A DNA stretch of 64,000 bases, from positions 310,001-374,000 of the forward strand of contig CANMIS010000002.1 of the NCBI GenBank assembly GCA_947498065.1. Reading direction: 5' to 3'. The position numbers and the translations under genes were made by a program. Each line of letters starts with the position of its first letter. Position 1 is the first letter of the stretch. The notes under the pieces are model-generated. The model made no database searches. It was not told where the DNA came from and was given only the letters and a program-made list of their open reading frames with translations. The stretch comes from an uncultured Erythrobacter sp. (GTDB taxonomy: Bacteria > Pseudomonadota > Alphaproteobacteria > Sphingomonadales > Sphingomonadaceae). Below are positions 32,455-42,270 of this stretch, piece after piece.

Positions 32455-32871
32455 CTACCAATCAGAGCGGCTGGGTTTGCCGCGATTGGCCTTCACTGTG
32501 CCGCGCGCTTTCTTCGATTTGAGCCGCTTGGTCTTGCCCACCCGGTTGATCCGGGTTTTCGCCCGGCGTTTGGGCTGCTTATGGGCCTCTTCCAGCAGGT
32601 TCTCCAGCTTCTCTCGCGCTAGGCCGCGATTGGCCTCCTGAGTGCGGTGTTCGCGCGCCGTGATCAGCAGTTCACCCGCCGCCGTCAGCTTGCTGCCTGC
32701 GAGTGTCCTTAGCCGCGCGAATACTGGAGGCGGCAGGCGCAGGGCGTAGATATTGACGCGCAGCTGCACTTCGGTCGCGACCTTATTGGCGTTCTGCCCG
32801 CCGGGGCCGGAGCCTGCGAGGAAGCTCTCCTGCGCCTGAGCGTGCGCGCGTTCGAGCAGGTCTTTATCCAT
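32455..32871 (-). CDS. arfB: Ribosome-rescue peptidyl-tRNA hydrolase
   Basis: This 138-residue protein has the release-factor GGQ motif at 24-26 (SGPGGQNANKV), followed by the short catalytic domain and a Lys/Arg-rich tail (KTKRLKSKKARGTVKANRGK) that enters the empty mRNA channel. This is the ArfB/YaeJ layout. It frees ribosomes stalled on mRNAs lacking stop codons. Its start overlaps the pseudouridine synthase gene by eight bases. Confidence 0.92.
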   Translation of the reverse strand: MDKDLLERAHAQAQESFLAGSGPGGQNANKVATEVQLRVNIYALRLPPPVFARLRTLAGSKLTAAGELLITAREHRTQEANRGLAREKLENLLEEAHKQPKRRAKTRINRVGKTKRLKSKKARGTVKANRGKPSRSDW

Positions 32872-33589
32872 CGTCCTGTTCGGCGCCGATGGTGGGTTCG
32901 GTAACTTCGGGCGCCTGCGGCGCGGTCAGGCCAGCGCGCACGAAATCCTCTGGAAAGGGAGCATGGGCGGTGATCGTCGGCTTGGTGCTGCGCGCGATCC
33001 CAATGGTTTCAGCGTGCAGCATAGTGCGCCCTGCGCCTTTGTTCTGACCGCGCACCGGGCCGTAAACCGGATCGCCCAGCAATGGCGCGCTCAGGCCCAG
33101 CAGCGCATGAACCCGCAATTGGTGCGTGCGCCCGGTTTCTGGGCGAAAACGGATCAGCGAGCGCTGCTTATCGCCCTCGCCAATGGTCTGCAGCACCTCC
33201 CAATGCGAAATCGCAGGCTTGCCCTTTTTCGCCGCGATCATGCGCCAGCCCTTTTCCGCTGAGCTGATCTTGGAGAGCGCCAATTCAATCGTGCCAGAGG
33301 TTTCTGCTGGCACCGCGTCGAGCACGGCCAGATAGGTCTTGGATACCGCGCGGTTCTCAAACGCCTTGTTAAAGCGTTTGAGCGCCTTGGGATTGCGAGC
33401 TAGCAGCAAGCAGCCGCTGGTGTCTGTATCCAGCCGGTGAACCGCATGCGGCAACCGCTGAAACCCCAGCTTCAGCTCATCGAGGTGATCGAATAGGCAG
33501 GGTCCGCCGCGGCGCGGACGATCCACTGGCAGGCCGGCAGGCTTATCGATCACGAGCGCCTCGCCATCTTCGAACAAAATCGGGAGCAT
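32864..33589 (-). CDS. RluA-family RNA pseudouridine synthase
   Basis: This 241-residue catalytic domain without an S4 domain has ALVIDKPAGLPV, the catalytic HRLDTDTSG and RTHQLRVH. It isomerises uridine in rRNA or tRNA; the target position cannot be read from sequence. The stop overlaps arfB by eight bases, giving a two-gene translation-related unit. Confidence 0.92.
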   Translation of the reverse strand: MLPILFEDGEALVIDKPAGLPVDRPRRGGPCLFDHLDELKLGFQRLPHAVHRLDTDTSGCLLLARNPKALKRFNKAFENRAVSKTYLAVLDAVPAETSGTIELALSKISSAEKGWRMIAAKKGKPAISHWEVLQTIGEGDKQRSLIRFRPETGRTHQLRVHALLGLSAPLLGDPVYGPVRGQNKGAGRTMLHAETIGIARSTKPTITAHAPFPEDFVRAGLTAPQAPEVTEPTIGAEQDDG

Positions 33590-33603
33590 TGGGCAGGGCG
33601 CCT

Positions 33604-35490
33604 TTATGAAAGTTTGAGCCGGGCTGGGTTTAGCCCGCGCAAGGCATTGCCTAGCACAAAACCATTTTCGAGGTCGGCAAGTGTGAGCTGCGCTTCGACC
33701 GCGCGGCCTTCAGCGATGAGGTGTTGGCGCAGAATGCCGGGCAGCAGACCGAGCGCGGCGGGCGGGGTCAGCAGCACGCTATCCTTATCGCCTGGGTCTT
33801 TCGCCACAAAGATATTGCTGAAACTGCCCTCTGTCACAAAGCCATCGTCGCGCACAAAGATGGCTTCATCCGCGCCGTGGGTGCGCGCAGCAGACAGCCC
33901 GTCTTCGTAAAAGCTGCGATCCGACGCTTTGTGCGACAACCGCCAATCGGACGGGTCGAGCGGCAGCGGTAGAGCGATGCACTCAAAGCCATTGTCTTTG
34001 GGCTCAGGCAGCGGGCCTGTTTCCAACGCGAGCGAACCGAGCCTTGAGACTAGCAGTCGAACCTTGCACGCCGTCTCCAGATCAAAGCACAGCGCCTGGA
34101 TCTGATTGCGCGCCGCGTGGCGATCAAACGAAAAGCCAAGTGTCGCCGCGCTCGCTTTCATGCGGCCCAGATGCAGCTCCAGCAGGTCGATCCCACTTTC
34201 CGGCTCAAACCGCATGGTCTCAATCAGGTCCACTTGCGGGGCGGTGTGATCGGGCGAGGCGCGCCGCACAAAGCCGGCTTTCACCTCGCTCTCGCGCCGC
34301 TCAGCGATCATCTCGCTATCGGCAACAATAGCGGAGCCTACGCCCAGCACGGCATTGCCTTGCGCGTTCTCAATCGGGGTCAGGCGCAGGGTCCGAATGG
34401 CGACGTTGAAGGCAGCCGAGCCATCCGCGTCAATCCGGCCAATCGCGCCGCAATAGGGGCCGCGCGCATCGCGCTCATAATCGCCGATGAGTTCCATCGC
34501 GCGAATTTTCGGCGCGCCGGTGATCGAACCGCAGGGAAACAGGGCGCGCACCAGATCAACCGGGCCATTGTCCGGGGTCAGACGGGCGCGGACGGTGGAG
34601 ACCATTTGATGCAATGTCGGATAGCTCTCGACCGCAAATGGCTTGTCGACGCGCACGCTGCCGGGCTCTGAAATGCGGCTGAGATCGTTGCGCATCAGGT
34701 CAACGATCATCAGGTTTTCCGCTTTGTCCTTCTCCGACGTCGCCAGATCATCCGCCAGCGCCGCATCGGAAGCCGCATCAGCCCCGCGCGGCCGTGTGCC
34801 CTTCATCGGCTTGGCTTTGGCGTCTTTGCCGTCGAGCGCGACGAACAGCTCTGGCGAAAAGCTTAGCAGCCAGTGCGAGCCGTCAAACACGATCCCGCCA
34901 TAGCCAGCGCTCGCCGCGCTGCGCAGCTGGGCATAGATCGCCAGCGGATCGCCGCGATATGACCCGGCGAGCGGATAGGTGAGATTGGCCTGATAGATAT
35001 CGCCCGCGCGGATCGCCTCTTGCAAGGCCTCGAACGTTTTGGCGTATCCGCCGGGCGACAGCTGAGGGTCGAGCGGCCCGATCGAAGACGCGCCCGCGCC
35101 GCTTGCGTCTGCGCCTCCTGCGTCTGCGCCGCTGTCCTCAGCGCGCGCAGCCAGCCAGCCGGGCACATTGCCAGCGGGGATTTCCTCGGCCTTATCAAAC
35201 AGGCCAAGCCACACCAGCGGACCGTTTGCGCCGCTGCGGCTGGCGGCGAGTTCTGCGAGCTTTGACTCAAGCGCGAGGCCCGCTTCATAGGCGATATAAC
35301 CAGCGAGCTCGCCGCCGTGTTCAGCCTGCGCAGCGCGCGCATCAGCCAGAGCGCGTTCCACCTCGTCTGGGCGGTGGGCGGCAAAGATTTGTCTGGGGTT
35401 TTCATACAGGCGCGCAGGCGCGGCGGCGGCGCTGTCTGCATTTTCCTCGCGCGCATCGTCCAGCAGAATAAACGCAGTCACCTCACCCAT
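33604..35490 (-). CDS. pabB: Fused aminodeoxychorismate synthase I and 4-amino-4-deoxychorismate lyase
   Basis: This 628-residue PabB-PabC fusion makes p-aminobenzoate for folate. The PabB part has PMKGTRPRG (the Lys marks PabB over TrpE) and GSITGAPKIRAMELIG. The C-terminal 200 residues are an aminotransferase class IV domain with SHKASDRSFYEDG and EGSFSNIF. A low-complexity Gly/Ala/Ser/Asp insert (GADAGGADASGAGASS) interrupts the N-terminal part. ATG 35490 has AAAGG eight bases upstream; a GTG at 35514 is the alternative. No glutamine amidotransferase PabA is nearby. Confidence 0.93.
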   Translation of the reverse strand: MGEVTAFILLDDAREENADSAAAAPARLYENPRQIFAAHRPDEVERALADARAAQAEHGGELAGYIAYEAGLALESKLAELAASRSGANGPLVWLGLFDKAEEIPAGNVPGWLAARAEDSGADAGGADASGAGASSIGPLDPQLSPGGYAKTFEALQEAIRAGDIYQANLTYPLAGSYRGDPLAIYAQLRSAASAGYGGIVFDGSHWLLSFSPELFVALDGKDAKAKPMKGTRPRGADAASDAALADDLATSEKDKAENLMIVDLMRNDLSRISEPGSVRVDKPFAVESYPTLHQMVSTVRARLTPDNGPVDLVRALFPCGSITGAPKIRAMELIGDYERDARGPYCGAIGRIDADGSAAFNVAIRTLRLTPIENAQGNAVLGVGSAIVADSEMIAERRESEVKAGFVRRASPDHTAPQVDLIETMRFEPESGIDLLELHLGRMKASAATLGFSFDRHAARNQIQALCFDLETACKVRLLVSRLGSLALETGPLPEPKDNGFECIALPLPLDPSDWRLSHKASDRSFYEDGLSAARTHGADEAIFVRDDGFVTEGSFSNIFVAKDPGDKDSVLLTPPAALGLLPGILRQHLIAEGRAVEAQLTLADLENGFVLGNALRGLNPARLKLS

Positions 35491-35637
35491 ATGCCCAGCC
35501 TTTAGAGCATCCACGCTTCAAGTCGACCACCTATGTCGCTGCATACGTTGCCGCGTGCAAGCGACACCTTGACCGCTTGGCCCTGTCACTTCACACATTC
35601 GGCAAGACAAAATGATAAAAAAGGGCGTTTTGCGAAC

Positions 35638-37224
35638 ATGAGCGATAAACCGGGCGAAATCTTTCTGGGGCTGGGCAGCAATGGCGAGAACCAGCATCTC
35701 GCACTCAGCCGGGCGAACCGTCACGGGTTGATCGCAGGCGCGACCGGCACGGGTAAGACGGTCACCTTGCAGGGGCTGGCAGAGAGCTTTTCCGCCAATG
35801 GCGTGCCGGTGTTCGTTGCCGATGTGAAGGGCGATCTGTCCGGCATCGCCATGCCCGGTAGCGCAAAGTTCAAGCACGCCGACAAGCTCGAAGGCCGCGC
35901 CAAAGAGCTCGGCATGGACGACTATGATTATTCCGATAATCCAGTGGTGTTCTGGGATCTGTACGGTGAGCAGGGCCATCCGATCCGCACGACCATCTCT
36001 GAAATGGGGCCGCTGCTGCTCGCGCGACTACTTGACCTCAACGACACGCAGGAAGGAGTGCTGCAAATCATCTTCCGCCATGCGGATGACAACGGTCTGC
36101 TTCTGCTCGATTTCGGCGATCTGCAGAGCATGCTGCAATGGGCCAATGAGAACGCCAAGGAGCTTTCAGGCAAATATGGCAATGTGTCGAAGCAATCGGT
36201 CGGCGCGATCCAGCGCCAGCTGCTGAGCTTTGAAGCGCAGGGCGCGGATTATTTCTTTGGCGAACCTGCGCTTGAGATTGACGACTTTCTGCAATGCGAT
36301 GAGACCGGGCGCGGGATCGTGAATGTGCTGGCTGCCGACAAATTGATGCGCAGTCCGAAGCTCTATGCCACCTTCCTGCTGTGGCTGCTGGCGGAGCTGT
36401 TTGAGAGCCTGCCCGAGGTCGGCGATCCGGAGAAACCAAAGCTCGTGTTCTTCTTTGATGAGGCGCACTTGCTGTTCGACGATGCTCCCAAAGCGCTGGA
36501 GGAGAAGATTGAGCAGGTCGTTCGCCTGATCCGTTCAAAAGGCGTTGGCGTGTTCTTCGTAACCCAAAATCCGATCGACATTCCCGAAGAGGTCGCGGGC
36601 CAGCTCGGCAACCGGGTGCAGCATGCACTGCGTGCCTTCACCCCGCGCGATCAGCGCGCGATCAAGGCGGCGGCGGAGACCTTCCGCATCAACCCCGATC
36701 TCGATGTCGAGGAAGCGATCACGGAGCTGAAAGTGGGCGAGGCGCTGGTCTCGACCCTCGACGAAGACGGTGCGCCGACCATTGTGCAGCGGACTTTGAT
36801 CAAGCCGCCACGATCGCGCCTCGGCCCGGTCACGGCTAAAGAACGCGCGATCATTCAGTCGATTAGCCCGTTTGAAAACAAATATGATGAGGCAATCGAC
36901 CGCGAGAGCGCCGAGGAAATTCTGGCCGCTAAAAGCGCCGATGCCGCCGAGACTGCGCAAGAGGTCGAAGAGCAAGGCGAGGAAGAAGTGCGCAAGCGCC
37001 CGCGCAAGACCAAGAGCATGTGGGAAAAGGCTTTGTCGCGCGGAACGAAGGTGGCCGCAGGCGGGATGGCGGGCGCTGCCGCTTCGGCCATCCTGGGCAA
37101 GAAGTCGCGCGCGAACCCGATGAAATCCGGGATCAAATCAGCCATCGGCTCAATCGCAACCGATCTGGCCGGACCGGTCGCCGGGCGGTTCGTGCGCAAC
37201 CTCATCGGCGGCCTAATGCGTTAG
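35638..37224 (+). CDS. HerA-like (DUF853) ATPase
   Basis: This 528-residue protein has Walker [14 protein letters not shown] near residue 31 and Walker [13 protein letters not shown] near 277. A C-terminal region follows with an acidic coiled stretch ([20 protein letters not shown]) and a Gly/Ala-rich hydrophobic end. This is the DUF853/YjgR helicase-like family. Partner and role are unknown; it is not next to nurA. ATG 35638 is preferred because an upstream start at 35533 adds a non-conserved leader. Confidence 0.88.
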   Translation: MSDKPGEIFLGLGSNGENQHLALSRANRHGLIAGATGTGKTVTLQGLAESFSANGVPVFVADVKGDLSGIAMPGSAKFKHADKLEGRAKELGMDDYDYSDNPVVFWDLYGEQGHPIRTTISEMGPLLLARLLDLNDTQEGVLQIIFRHADDNGLLLLDFGDLQSMLQWANENAKELSGKYGNVSKQSVGAIQRQLLSFEAQGADYFFGEPALEIDDFLQCDETGRGIVNVLAADKLMRSPKLYATFLLWLLAELFESLPEVGDPEKPKLVFFFDEAHLLFDDAPKALEEKIEQVVRLIRSKGVGVFFVTQNPIDIPEEVAGQLGNRVQHALRAFTPRDQRAIKAAAETFRINPDLDVEEAITELKVGEALVSTLDEDGAPTIVQRTLIKPPRSRLGPVTAKERAIIQSISPFENKYDEAIDRESAEEILAAKSADAAETAQEVEEQGEEEVRKRPRKTKSMWEKALSRGTKVAAGGMAGAAASAILGKKSRANPMKSGIKSAIGSIATDLAGPVAGRFVRNLIGGLMR

Positions 37225-37268
37225 TTTTGTTGGCTTCAAGCGCCAGCGCTCACATCCGTTCGCTTGGC

Positions 37269-37312
37269 TATCCTCGCTCACACGATCAGAGATCGCGTCG
37301 CTGCGGGCGGGC
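37269..37312 (+). repeat. Dispersed 40-50 bp repeat, copy C
   Basis: TATCCTCGCTCACACGATC-AGA-GATCGC followed by GTCGCTGCGGGCGGGC matches copy B over about 40 bases with two changes. It lies in the 197-base gap between the HerA-like ATPase and the GST-like gene, just after the stop of a plus-strand gene, as copies A and B do. Confidence 0.75.
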
Positions 37313-37421
37313 ATGCGCCCTTGCGGTCGGCTAGCCGCCGACCGAGCTCCGCGACCAAGCCAACCGCTTGGATGGTTTCCTTGCCGCGATCAGAGTGCGT
37401 TTTGAAGACTAAGCGCTTGCC

Positions 37422-38504
37422 TCAAACGCTCAAAACGTGATTTTCAAACTTCAGCCGCGCGGGCATTTTGAAATCGAGCAGCGCTTCGCCGCCGGCTGAG
37501 CGCAGCATTGCTTCACAAGCCTCGCGGTCTGCGCCCTCTAGCGAGGCGAGATAATCGAACCCGCGCTGCAGCATCCACAGGCTGAACGGTGCAGCGATGC
37601 GCTGACCATTGGTGCCCTCGATCGTGAAATCGGCCATGCCGACCGCGCGCGGGATCTCCGTATCCGGATTGGCGGCGAGCCACTCGCCAAACATGTCCGC
37701 CACTTTTGCAAGATAGGGCACTTGTTCACTCATCATGCGCGCCAGCACTGGAAGCAGCGTCTCGGGAATCTCATCATCGGGCAGGAACTCGCCCGATAGC
37801 GGCTCCTTCACATCGACCATGCGGCGGACCCATTCGGCCACGCCCGGAGCCAATCGCTCCATAATCTCACCCGAAGCAGGATCGCGGTAAAGGTGGGCAT
37901 AGAGCGGCCCGATCAGCCCCAAGTCACCGATCGAAGGCCGCGATCCCAATAGGAAAGGATGCACCGCAAAATGCGTGTCCAATTCGGCCAGCAAAGCCTC
38001 ATAGCTCGCCTCAACTGCCGGGATTGTCGCCTCATTGATGCCAAGCATGGGGACGAAGCCGCGGAACATGCTGCCGCGCTCTTTGCCGGTCGCATATTGC
38101 TCCTCCGGCGTACCATCCGGCAGCGCGGTCTTGCCAAATTCGCCGTAAACCCACTCCTCATTGTAATTCCAGCGGTAATGCATCGCCGGGATCACCAGCC
38201 ATTCATCGCCAAAACACTCCAGCAGCAGCGCGGCTAGGCGCTGGCGCGGCGTTTCGGGATAGACCGACGGCCCGCCTTCGCTGGCCTCAAAGTGATCGAT
38301 GATCAGCGTTGTGTCTTGCAGGATCGAGCCATCATCTTTCTGCATCACCGGGATGACCGGGCGCCCGACATTGGGGATGATGATCTTCGTATAGACATCC
38401 GGGGTGGAGAGCACCTCGGTGTAATCCACCCGCTTCCAATCGAGATAGCTGCGCGCCTTGCCGGAATAAAGCGAGAGCGGGGCGGCGTAGAGAGTATGGG
38501 GCAA
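37422..38504 (-). CDS. Glutathione S-transferase-like protein
   Basis: This 360-residue protein has an N-terminal thioredoxin-fold (LYAAPLSLYSGKARSYLDWK, RPVIPVMQKDDGSILQDT) and an enlarged helical domain, longer than the usual 200-220 residue GST. No ATG fits the N-terminus. A TTG at 38504, seven bases after GGAG and directly before PHTLYAAP, is the best start. It may conjugate or dehalogenate; the substrate is unknown. It follows the histidine kinase gene by 28 bases. Confidence 0.82.
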   Translation of the reverse strand: MPHTLYAAPLSLYSGKARSYLDWKRVDYTEVLSTPDVYTKIIIPNVGRPVIPVMQKDDGSILQDTTLIIDHFEASEGGPSVYPETPRQRLAALLLECFGDEWLVIPAMHYRWNYNEEWVYGEFGKTALPDGTPEEQYATGKERGSMFRGFVPMLGINEATIPAVEASYEALLAELDTHFAVHPFLLGSRPSIGDLGLIGPLYAHLYRDPASGEIMERLAPGVAEWVRRMVDVKEPLSGEFLPDDEIPETLLPVLARMMSEQVPYLAKVADMFGEWLAANPDTEIPRAVGMADFTIEGTNGQRIAAPFSLWMLQRGFDYLASLEGADREACEAMLRSAGGEALLDFKMPARLKFENHVLSV

Positions 38505-38532
38505 GGGGGAACTCCAATTGATCGGTTTGGCG

Positions 38533-40032
38533 CTACCCTTGCCCGCTGTTTTCGCCCTTTGGAAGCGCAATCTCTGCCCGCAGTCCTATGACCGCTTCGC
38601 CCTCTCGCAAATTGGAAAGTGTCAGCATCCCGCCATGCTGCTCAGCAATGGCGCGCGCCAGCGTTAGACCCAGACCCGCGCCGCCCGTGGCGCGATTGCG
38701 CGAGGCTTCGCCGCGCGTGAAAGGCTCCATCATCGCCTCAATCTCGCTCGGCGGAATTCCGGGCCCCGTGTCATCGACGCGCAAAATGATCGCCTCACCT
38801 TCTTCGAGAAGGGATATCTTCGCGCTTTTGCCATAGCGCAAGGCATTGGCGATGAGATTGCGCAGCGCCCGTTTGAGCCAAGTTACCTGAGCGCGGGCGA
38901 CCAGACGAGGCGGATCTTCAAGCGTGATCGGCTCGCCCAGATCTTCAAATTCTTCGGCCACACTGGTCGTCAGAGCCGCCAGATCGACATCCTCAAATCC
39001 GTTGTTCACCCGGCCAACCCGGGCCAGCACCAGAATGTCATCCAGCGTGTTGGTGATATCCTCAATGCTGTCCACCATGCGCGCTCGCTGGGTATCGTCA
39101 GGCACGCTTTCGATCCGGACGCGCAAGGCGGCCAATGGCGTTTTTAGGTCATGGCCAATCGCGCCGAGCATCACGTCTTTCTCGTCCAGCAAGGCGGCAA
39201 TGCGCGCTTCCATCGTGTTGTGCGCCGCGATCAAACGCCGCATGTCGCCGGGTCCGCGTTCTTCCAGTTTCACCGCTTGGTCTGGCTGGCGCGAAAAGTC
39301 GGTGACGCGCGTCGTCAGCGCCGCCAAAGGCCGGGTGATCCGCCGCAGCACAAAATAGAGCAGCGCAAACAAAATCGCGAAGATGAGGGCGGTTTGCACC
39401 AGGATTGAGCCAATCGCATTGCGCGGCGCGCGCGGTTCTGGGACGCGGGCGATCAACCATCCGGCTTCATCGGCGCGCTGCACTGCGGCGACCAATATGG
39501 GGCGCTCTTCCCATCCCGGTGAGCGCAGGCGTGGGCGGTCCTGCATGCGCTCTTTCACATAGGGATCGTCGCCCGCAATCCGCCGCGCGATGATGATATA
39601 TCCGGCCTCAACGTCTTGCTGGGTCAGAACCTCGCGCAGCGCGCTCTCATAATCGGGCAGCCGCGGCTCATCAACGCCAATCGGCAGCTCTTCAGTGTAT
39701 TCAACGCCCAGCCTGAATGGCCGCGCAAAGGGGCGACCGCCCGGTCCGCCTTCGCCATCAGCGCTGCGGTCCCTCACCGGCAATCCGCGCGCAATCCGGT
39801 CCGCTCTGCGCGCTTCGCGGCGCTCGGCCCGGCGGGCTTCTCTTTCCGCCAGATTTGATCGCCCGCTTTCGGCCACCAGCTGAAACGCGAGCGCGCTGAC
39901 AAGGCCGGTTTCGCGGCGCTGCTCGGCCGCGCGGTAAAGCAAGGCGGCGGATATCGCCTGCCCAGCCATCAGGCCAATCGCCAGCACCAGCATCACTTGG
40001 CCCAGCAGGCTTTGAGGCAGCAGGCGTTTCAT
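38533..40032 (-). CDS. Sensor histidine kinase
   Basis: This 499-residue protein has two membrane helices (about 13-32 and 210-230) flanking a periplasmic domain with an Arg/Glu-rich start (EREARRAERREARRADR). HAMP, the phospho-His box GHDLKTPLAALR, and the ATPase with N (NLIANALRYG), G1 (DDTGPGIPP) and G2 (GAGLGL) boxes follow. The ATG overlaps the response regulator stop (ATGA). The signal is unknown. Confidence 0.92.
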   Translation of the reverse strand: MKRLLPQSLLGQVMLVLAIGLMAGQAISAALLYRAAEQRRETGLVSALAFQLVAESGRSNLAEREARRAERREARRADRIARGLPVRDRSADGEGGPGGRPFARPFRLGVEYTEELPIGVDEPRLPDYESALREVLTQQDVEAGYIIIARRIAGDDPYVKERMQDRPRLRSPGWEERPILVAAVQRADEAGWLIARVPEPRAPRNAIGSILVQTALIFAILFALLYFVLRRITRPLAALTTRVTDFSRQPDQAVKLEERGPGDMRRLIAAHNTMEARIAALLDEKDVMLGAIGHDLKTPLAALRVRIESVPDDTQRARMVDSIEDITNTLDDILVLARVGRVNNGFEDVDLAALTTSVAEEFEDLGEPITLEDPPRLVARAQVTWLKRALRNLIANALRYGKSAKISLLEEGEAIILRVDDTGPGIPPSEIEAMMEPFTRGEASRNRATGGAGLGLTLARAIAEQHGGMLTLSNLREGEAVIGLRAEIALPKGENSGQG

Positions 40033-40772
40033 TCAGGCGTATCGGGCGCAAAGCGGGTGACCTGAGCGGCAAAGCGATAGCCCCCGCCGCGCACGGTCAG
40101 GATCAATTGCGGATCGCGTCTGTCAGCCTCAATCTTGCGGCGCAGGCGGCTCACTTGATTGTCAACCGCGCGGTCAAACAAATGCGCCTCGCGGCCTTGA
40201 ACCATGTCGAGCAATTGATCGCGGTCGAGCACGCTGCGCGGGTGATCGAGCAGCGCGCGCAGCAGGCGGAATTCTGCGGTGGAGATGGGCACTGTCACGC
40301 CCGCTGGATCCATGAGCTTGTGCTTTAGGGGGTCAAGCGACCAGCCTTCGAAGCCATAGTGGAGATCTTGAGCATCGGTAGGCGCGGCAGGCCCTCGCTG
40401 AGCGCGGCGCAGGACAGAGCGGATGCGCGCAACCAGTTCGCGCGGCTCGAAGGGTTTCACGACATAATCATCCGCGCCCAGTTCCAGGCCAACGATCCGG
40501 TCGGTCGGTTCGCCGCGCGCGGTTAGCAGGATGACGGGCAATTGCTGCGTTTCGACCAGATGGCGGCACAGCGATAGGCCGTCTTCACCCGGCATCATGA
40601 TGTCGAGCAAAACAATGTCAGGCTTAGCCTTAAGCAGCGCGGTGCGCGCGGCGGCGGCGCTTTGCGCTTCGGTGACGGCAAATCCCTGTCCGGTCAGATA
40701 TTCGGCCAGCGGTTCGCGCAGGGTTGCCTCGTCATCGACGAGCAGGATCGAGGTGTGGGCCGGGTCGGTCAT
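40029..40772 (-). CDS. OmpR-family response regulator
   Basis: This 247-residue protein has a receiver domain with SILLVDDEA, the phosphoacceptor Asp in IVLLDIMMPGEDG, and ILLTA. A winged-helix output domain ends RGGGYRFA. It is coupled to the kinase by a four-base overlap and forms a two-component system. An EF-hand gene lies 103 bases downstream on the same strand, with a Shine-Dalgarno sequence of its own. Confidence 0.93.
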   Translation of the reverse strand: MTDPAHTSILLVDDEATLREPLAEYLTGQGFAVTEAQSAAAARTALLKAKPDIVLLDIMMPGEDGLSLCRHLVETQQLPVILLTARGEPTDRIVGLELGADDYVVKPFEPRELVARIRSVLRRAQRGPAAPTDAQDLHYGFEGWSLDPLKHKLMDPAGVTVPISTAEFRLLRALLDHPRSVLDRDQLLDMVQGREAHLFDRAVDNQVSRLRRKIEADRRDPQLILTVRGGGYRFAAQVTRFAPDTPE

Positions 40773-40875
40773 AGTCGGTGCTTATGCGGGAATGACGTGC
40801 GCCGGCCCGCTGCGCAACTCGTAAGTGAGCGGCGAGCGGGCCGGGCCTTGTGCTTTGCGCCAAGTCGCCGCGTTA

Positions 40876-41571
40876 TCAGCGTGATCCGCGGCGTTCCTGA
40901 CGCTGAGCGCGGCGGGCCTCGCGGGCAGCCTCGCGTTCCTCGGCGGTGATTGTGCCGGAACCATCGGCATCCAGCCGAGCAAACCTGGCCTCAATCGCGG
41001 CGTCGAATTCTGCGCGGCTTACCGCTTGGTCATTATTGGTGTCGGCCCGGCGCATCATGCGCATCGTGCGGTCGCCGCCTCGGCGCCCGCCGCGCGCGGC
41101 TCTATCGCCGCCGCGCCGCTCACCTCGCCGTGCTTCGCGCGCTTCCTTGGCCGCATCCATTTCGGCTTGGCTCACGCCGCCGCTGTTGTCTGTGTCGAGG
41201 CGCGTAAAGCGTTTTTCAGCGCGCATTGCGCGGCGCTGCGCTCGGCGTTCTTCACGCTTTGCATCGCGGGCCTCGCGTGCTGCGGTCATTTCAGCTTCGG
41301 ACAGCTCGCCATCATTATTGGTGTCGGCGGCGGCAAAGCGCTCTGCGCGTTTGGCCGTCCGGTCGTCCGCGTTCAAAACACCATCAGAATTGGCGTCCAT
41401 GCGGGCAAAGCGCTCAGCGCTCCTCGCCTTCATTTCCTCCAGTGAGACGACACCGTCGCCGTTGGCGTCTGCTTTGCCCTTGCCGCCGTGATGGTCAGCC
41501 ATGGCAGCGCCTGCGCCGCCAATACCGAGGGCCAGCGCCGCAGCGGACAATGTGAGAGTGATCTTTTTCAT
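40876..41571 (-). CDS. Exported multi-EF-hand calcium-binding protein
   Basis: This 231-residue protein has a signal peptide (ending GAAMADHHGG) and six EF-hand-like loops: DANGDGVVSLEE, DANSDGVLNADD, DTNNDGELSEAE, DTDNSGGVSQAE, DTNNDQAVSRAE and DADGSGTITAEE. The linkers are very Arg/Ala-rich helices. It should bind Ca2+ in the periplasm. AAGGAG precedes the ATG. About 280 bases without a supported gene follow upstream (41572-41853), where I see only short unsupported frames. Confidence 0.88.
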   Translation of the reverse strand: MKKITLTLSAAALALGIGGAGAAMADHHGGKGKADANGDGVVSLEEMKARSAERFARMDANSDGVLNADDRTAKRAERFAAADTNNDGELSEAEMTAAREARDAKREERRAQRRAMRAEKRFTRLDTDNSGGVSQAEMDAAKEAREARRGERRGGDRAARGGRRGGDRTMRMMRRADTNNDQAVSRAEFDAAIEARFARLDADGSGTITAEEREAAREARRAQRQERRGSR

Positions 41572-41853
41572 GCGTCTTACTCCTTATAGAAGGTCTATCA
41601 GAAGAACCGCGGCGGCGCACTGGCTTGGCGCTTCGCAGGGAGGAAGCGAAGGCCAGCCATAAGCCAGTCTTTGGGGAGGTCTGGCCTATCCACGCTGGGG
41701 TATGATCGCTTTATGCGTCCACCGCGGCTCATGTGACCTCTTCTAGACCCCGTATGTCGCAGGATTATCTCGGATCACGCCCAAATTGTCGCGCTTTGTA
41801 TCAGGCGGGCACGGGCGTTCATCTCGCCGCAAGTCTGCGGCCATTGCGCTGGC

Positions 41854-42249
41854 TCAACGCGGGCGGTGCTCAGTGCCTTCGCCAGCGGTGATGAAGATGG
41901 CGGTCGCCTCGCTTGCCACGTCCGCAGTGTGCCAGACACCGGGAGGATTGATCGCATATTCGCCTGCGCCAAGCGGCACTTTTGCCACCTTTCCATCAGG
42001 AAATTCTTGGGTCAGCACCATCTCACCAGCGGTGCAGATCACCACTTCGCTGCCCTTCGGATGCATCTCCCACACGTCCCAGCTTTCAGCGAAGCTATAC
42101 TGCGAGACGAGCCGCCCCTCCGGCCCATCCTCGCCATGCCGCGCGCCGTAATCGGCATACCATTCCATCCCAGAAAAGGGTGGCTGGGGTTCGGACTTTG
42201 CACCTAGCCCTAAATGGATGAAAGCTTCGCTCAATTTGCGCGCGGTCAT
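41854..42249 (-). CDS. Cupin-domain protein
   Basis: This 131-residue single cupin has VWEMHPKGSEVVICTAGEMVL (motif 1, His/Glu) and GVWHTADV (motif 2 His). Metal-dependent sugar or small-molecule enzymes and binding proteins share this fold; the function cannot be fixed. AGGAG precedes the ATG. It lies 21 bases downstream of a VOC-family gene on the same strand, so the two are probably one transcript. Confidence 0.8.
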   Translation of the reverse strand: MTARKLSEAFIHLGLGAKSEPQPPFSGMEWYADYGARHGEDGPEGRLVSQYSFAESWDVWEMHPKGSEVVICTAGEMVLTQEFPDGKVAKVPLGAGEYAINPPGVWHTADVASEATAIFITAGEGTEHRPR

Positions 42250-42270
42250 GATGTGCTCCTCTAGCCTGAA

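Noticed and set aside
41754..41853. Short minus-strand frames between the EF-hand and cupin genes
   Set aside because: The best one is only 33 codons from an ATG with an in-frame stop just upstream and no recognisable motif; not enough to call a gene or remnant.
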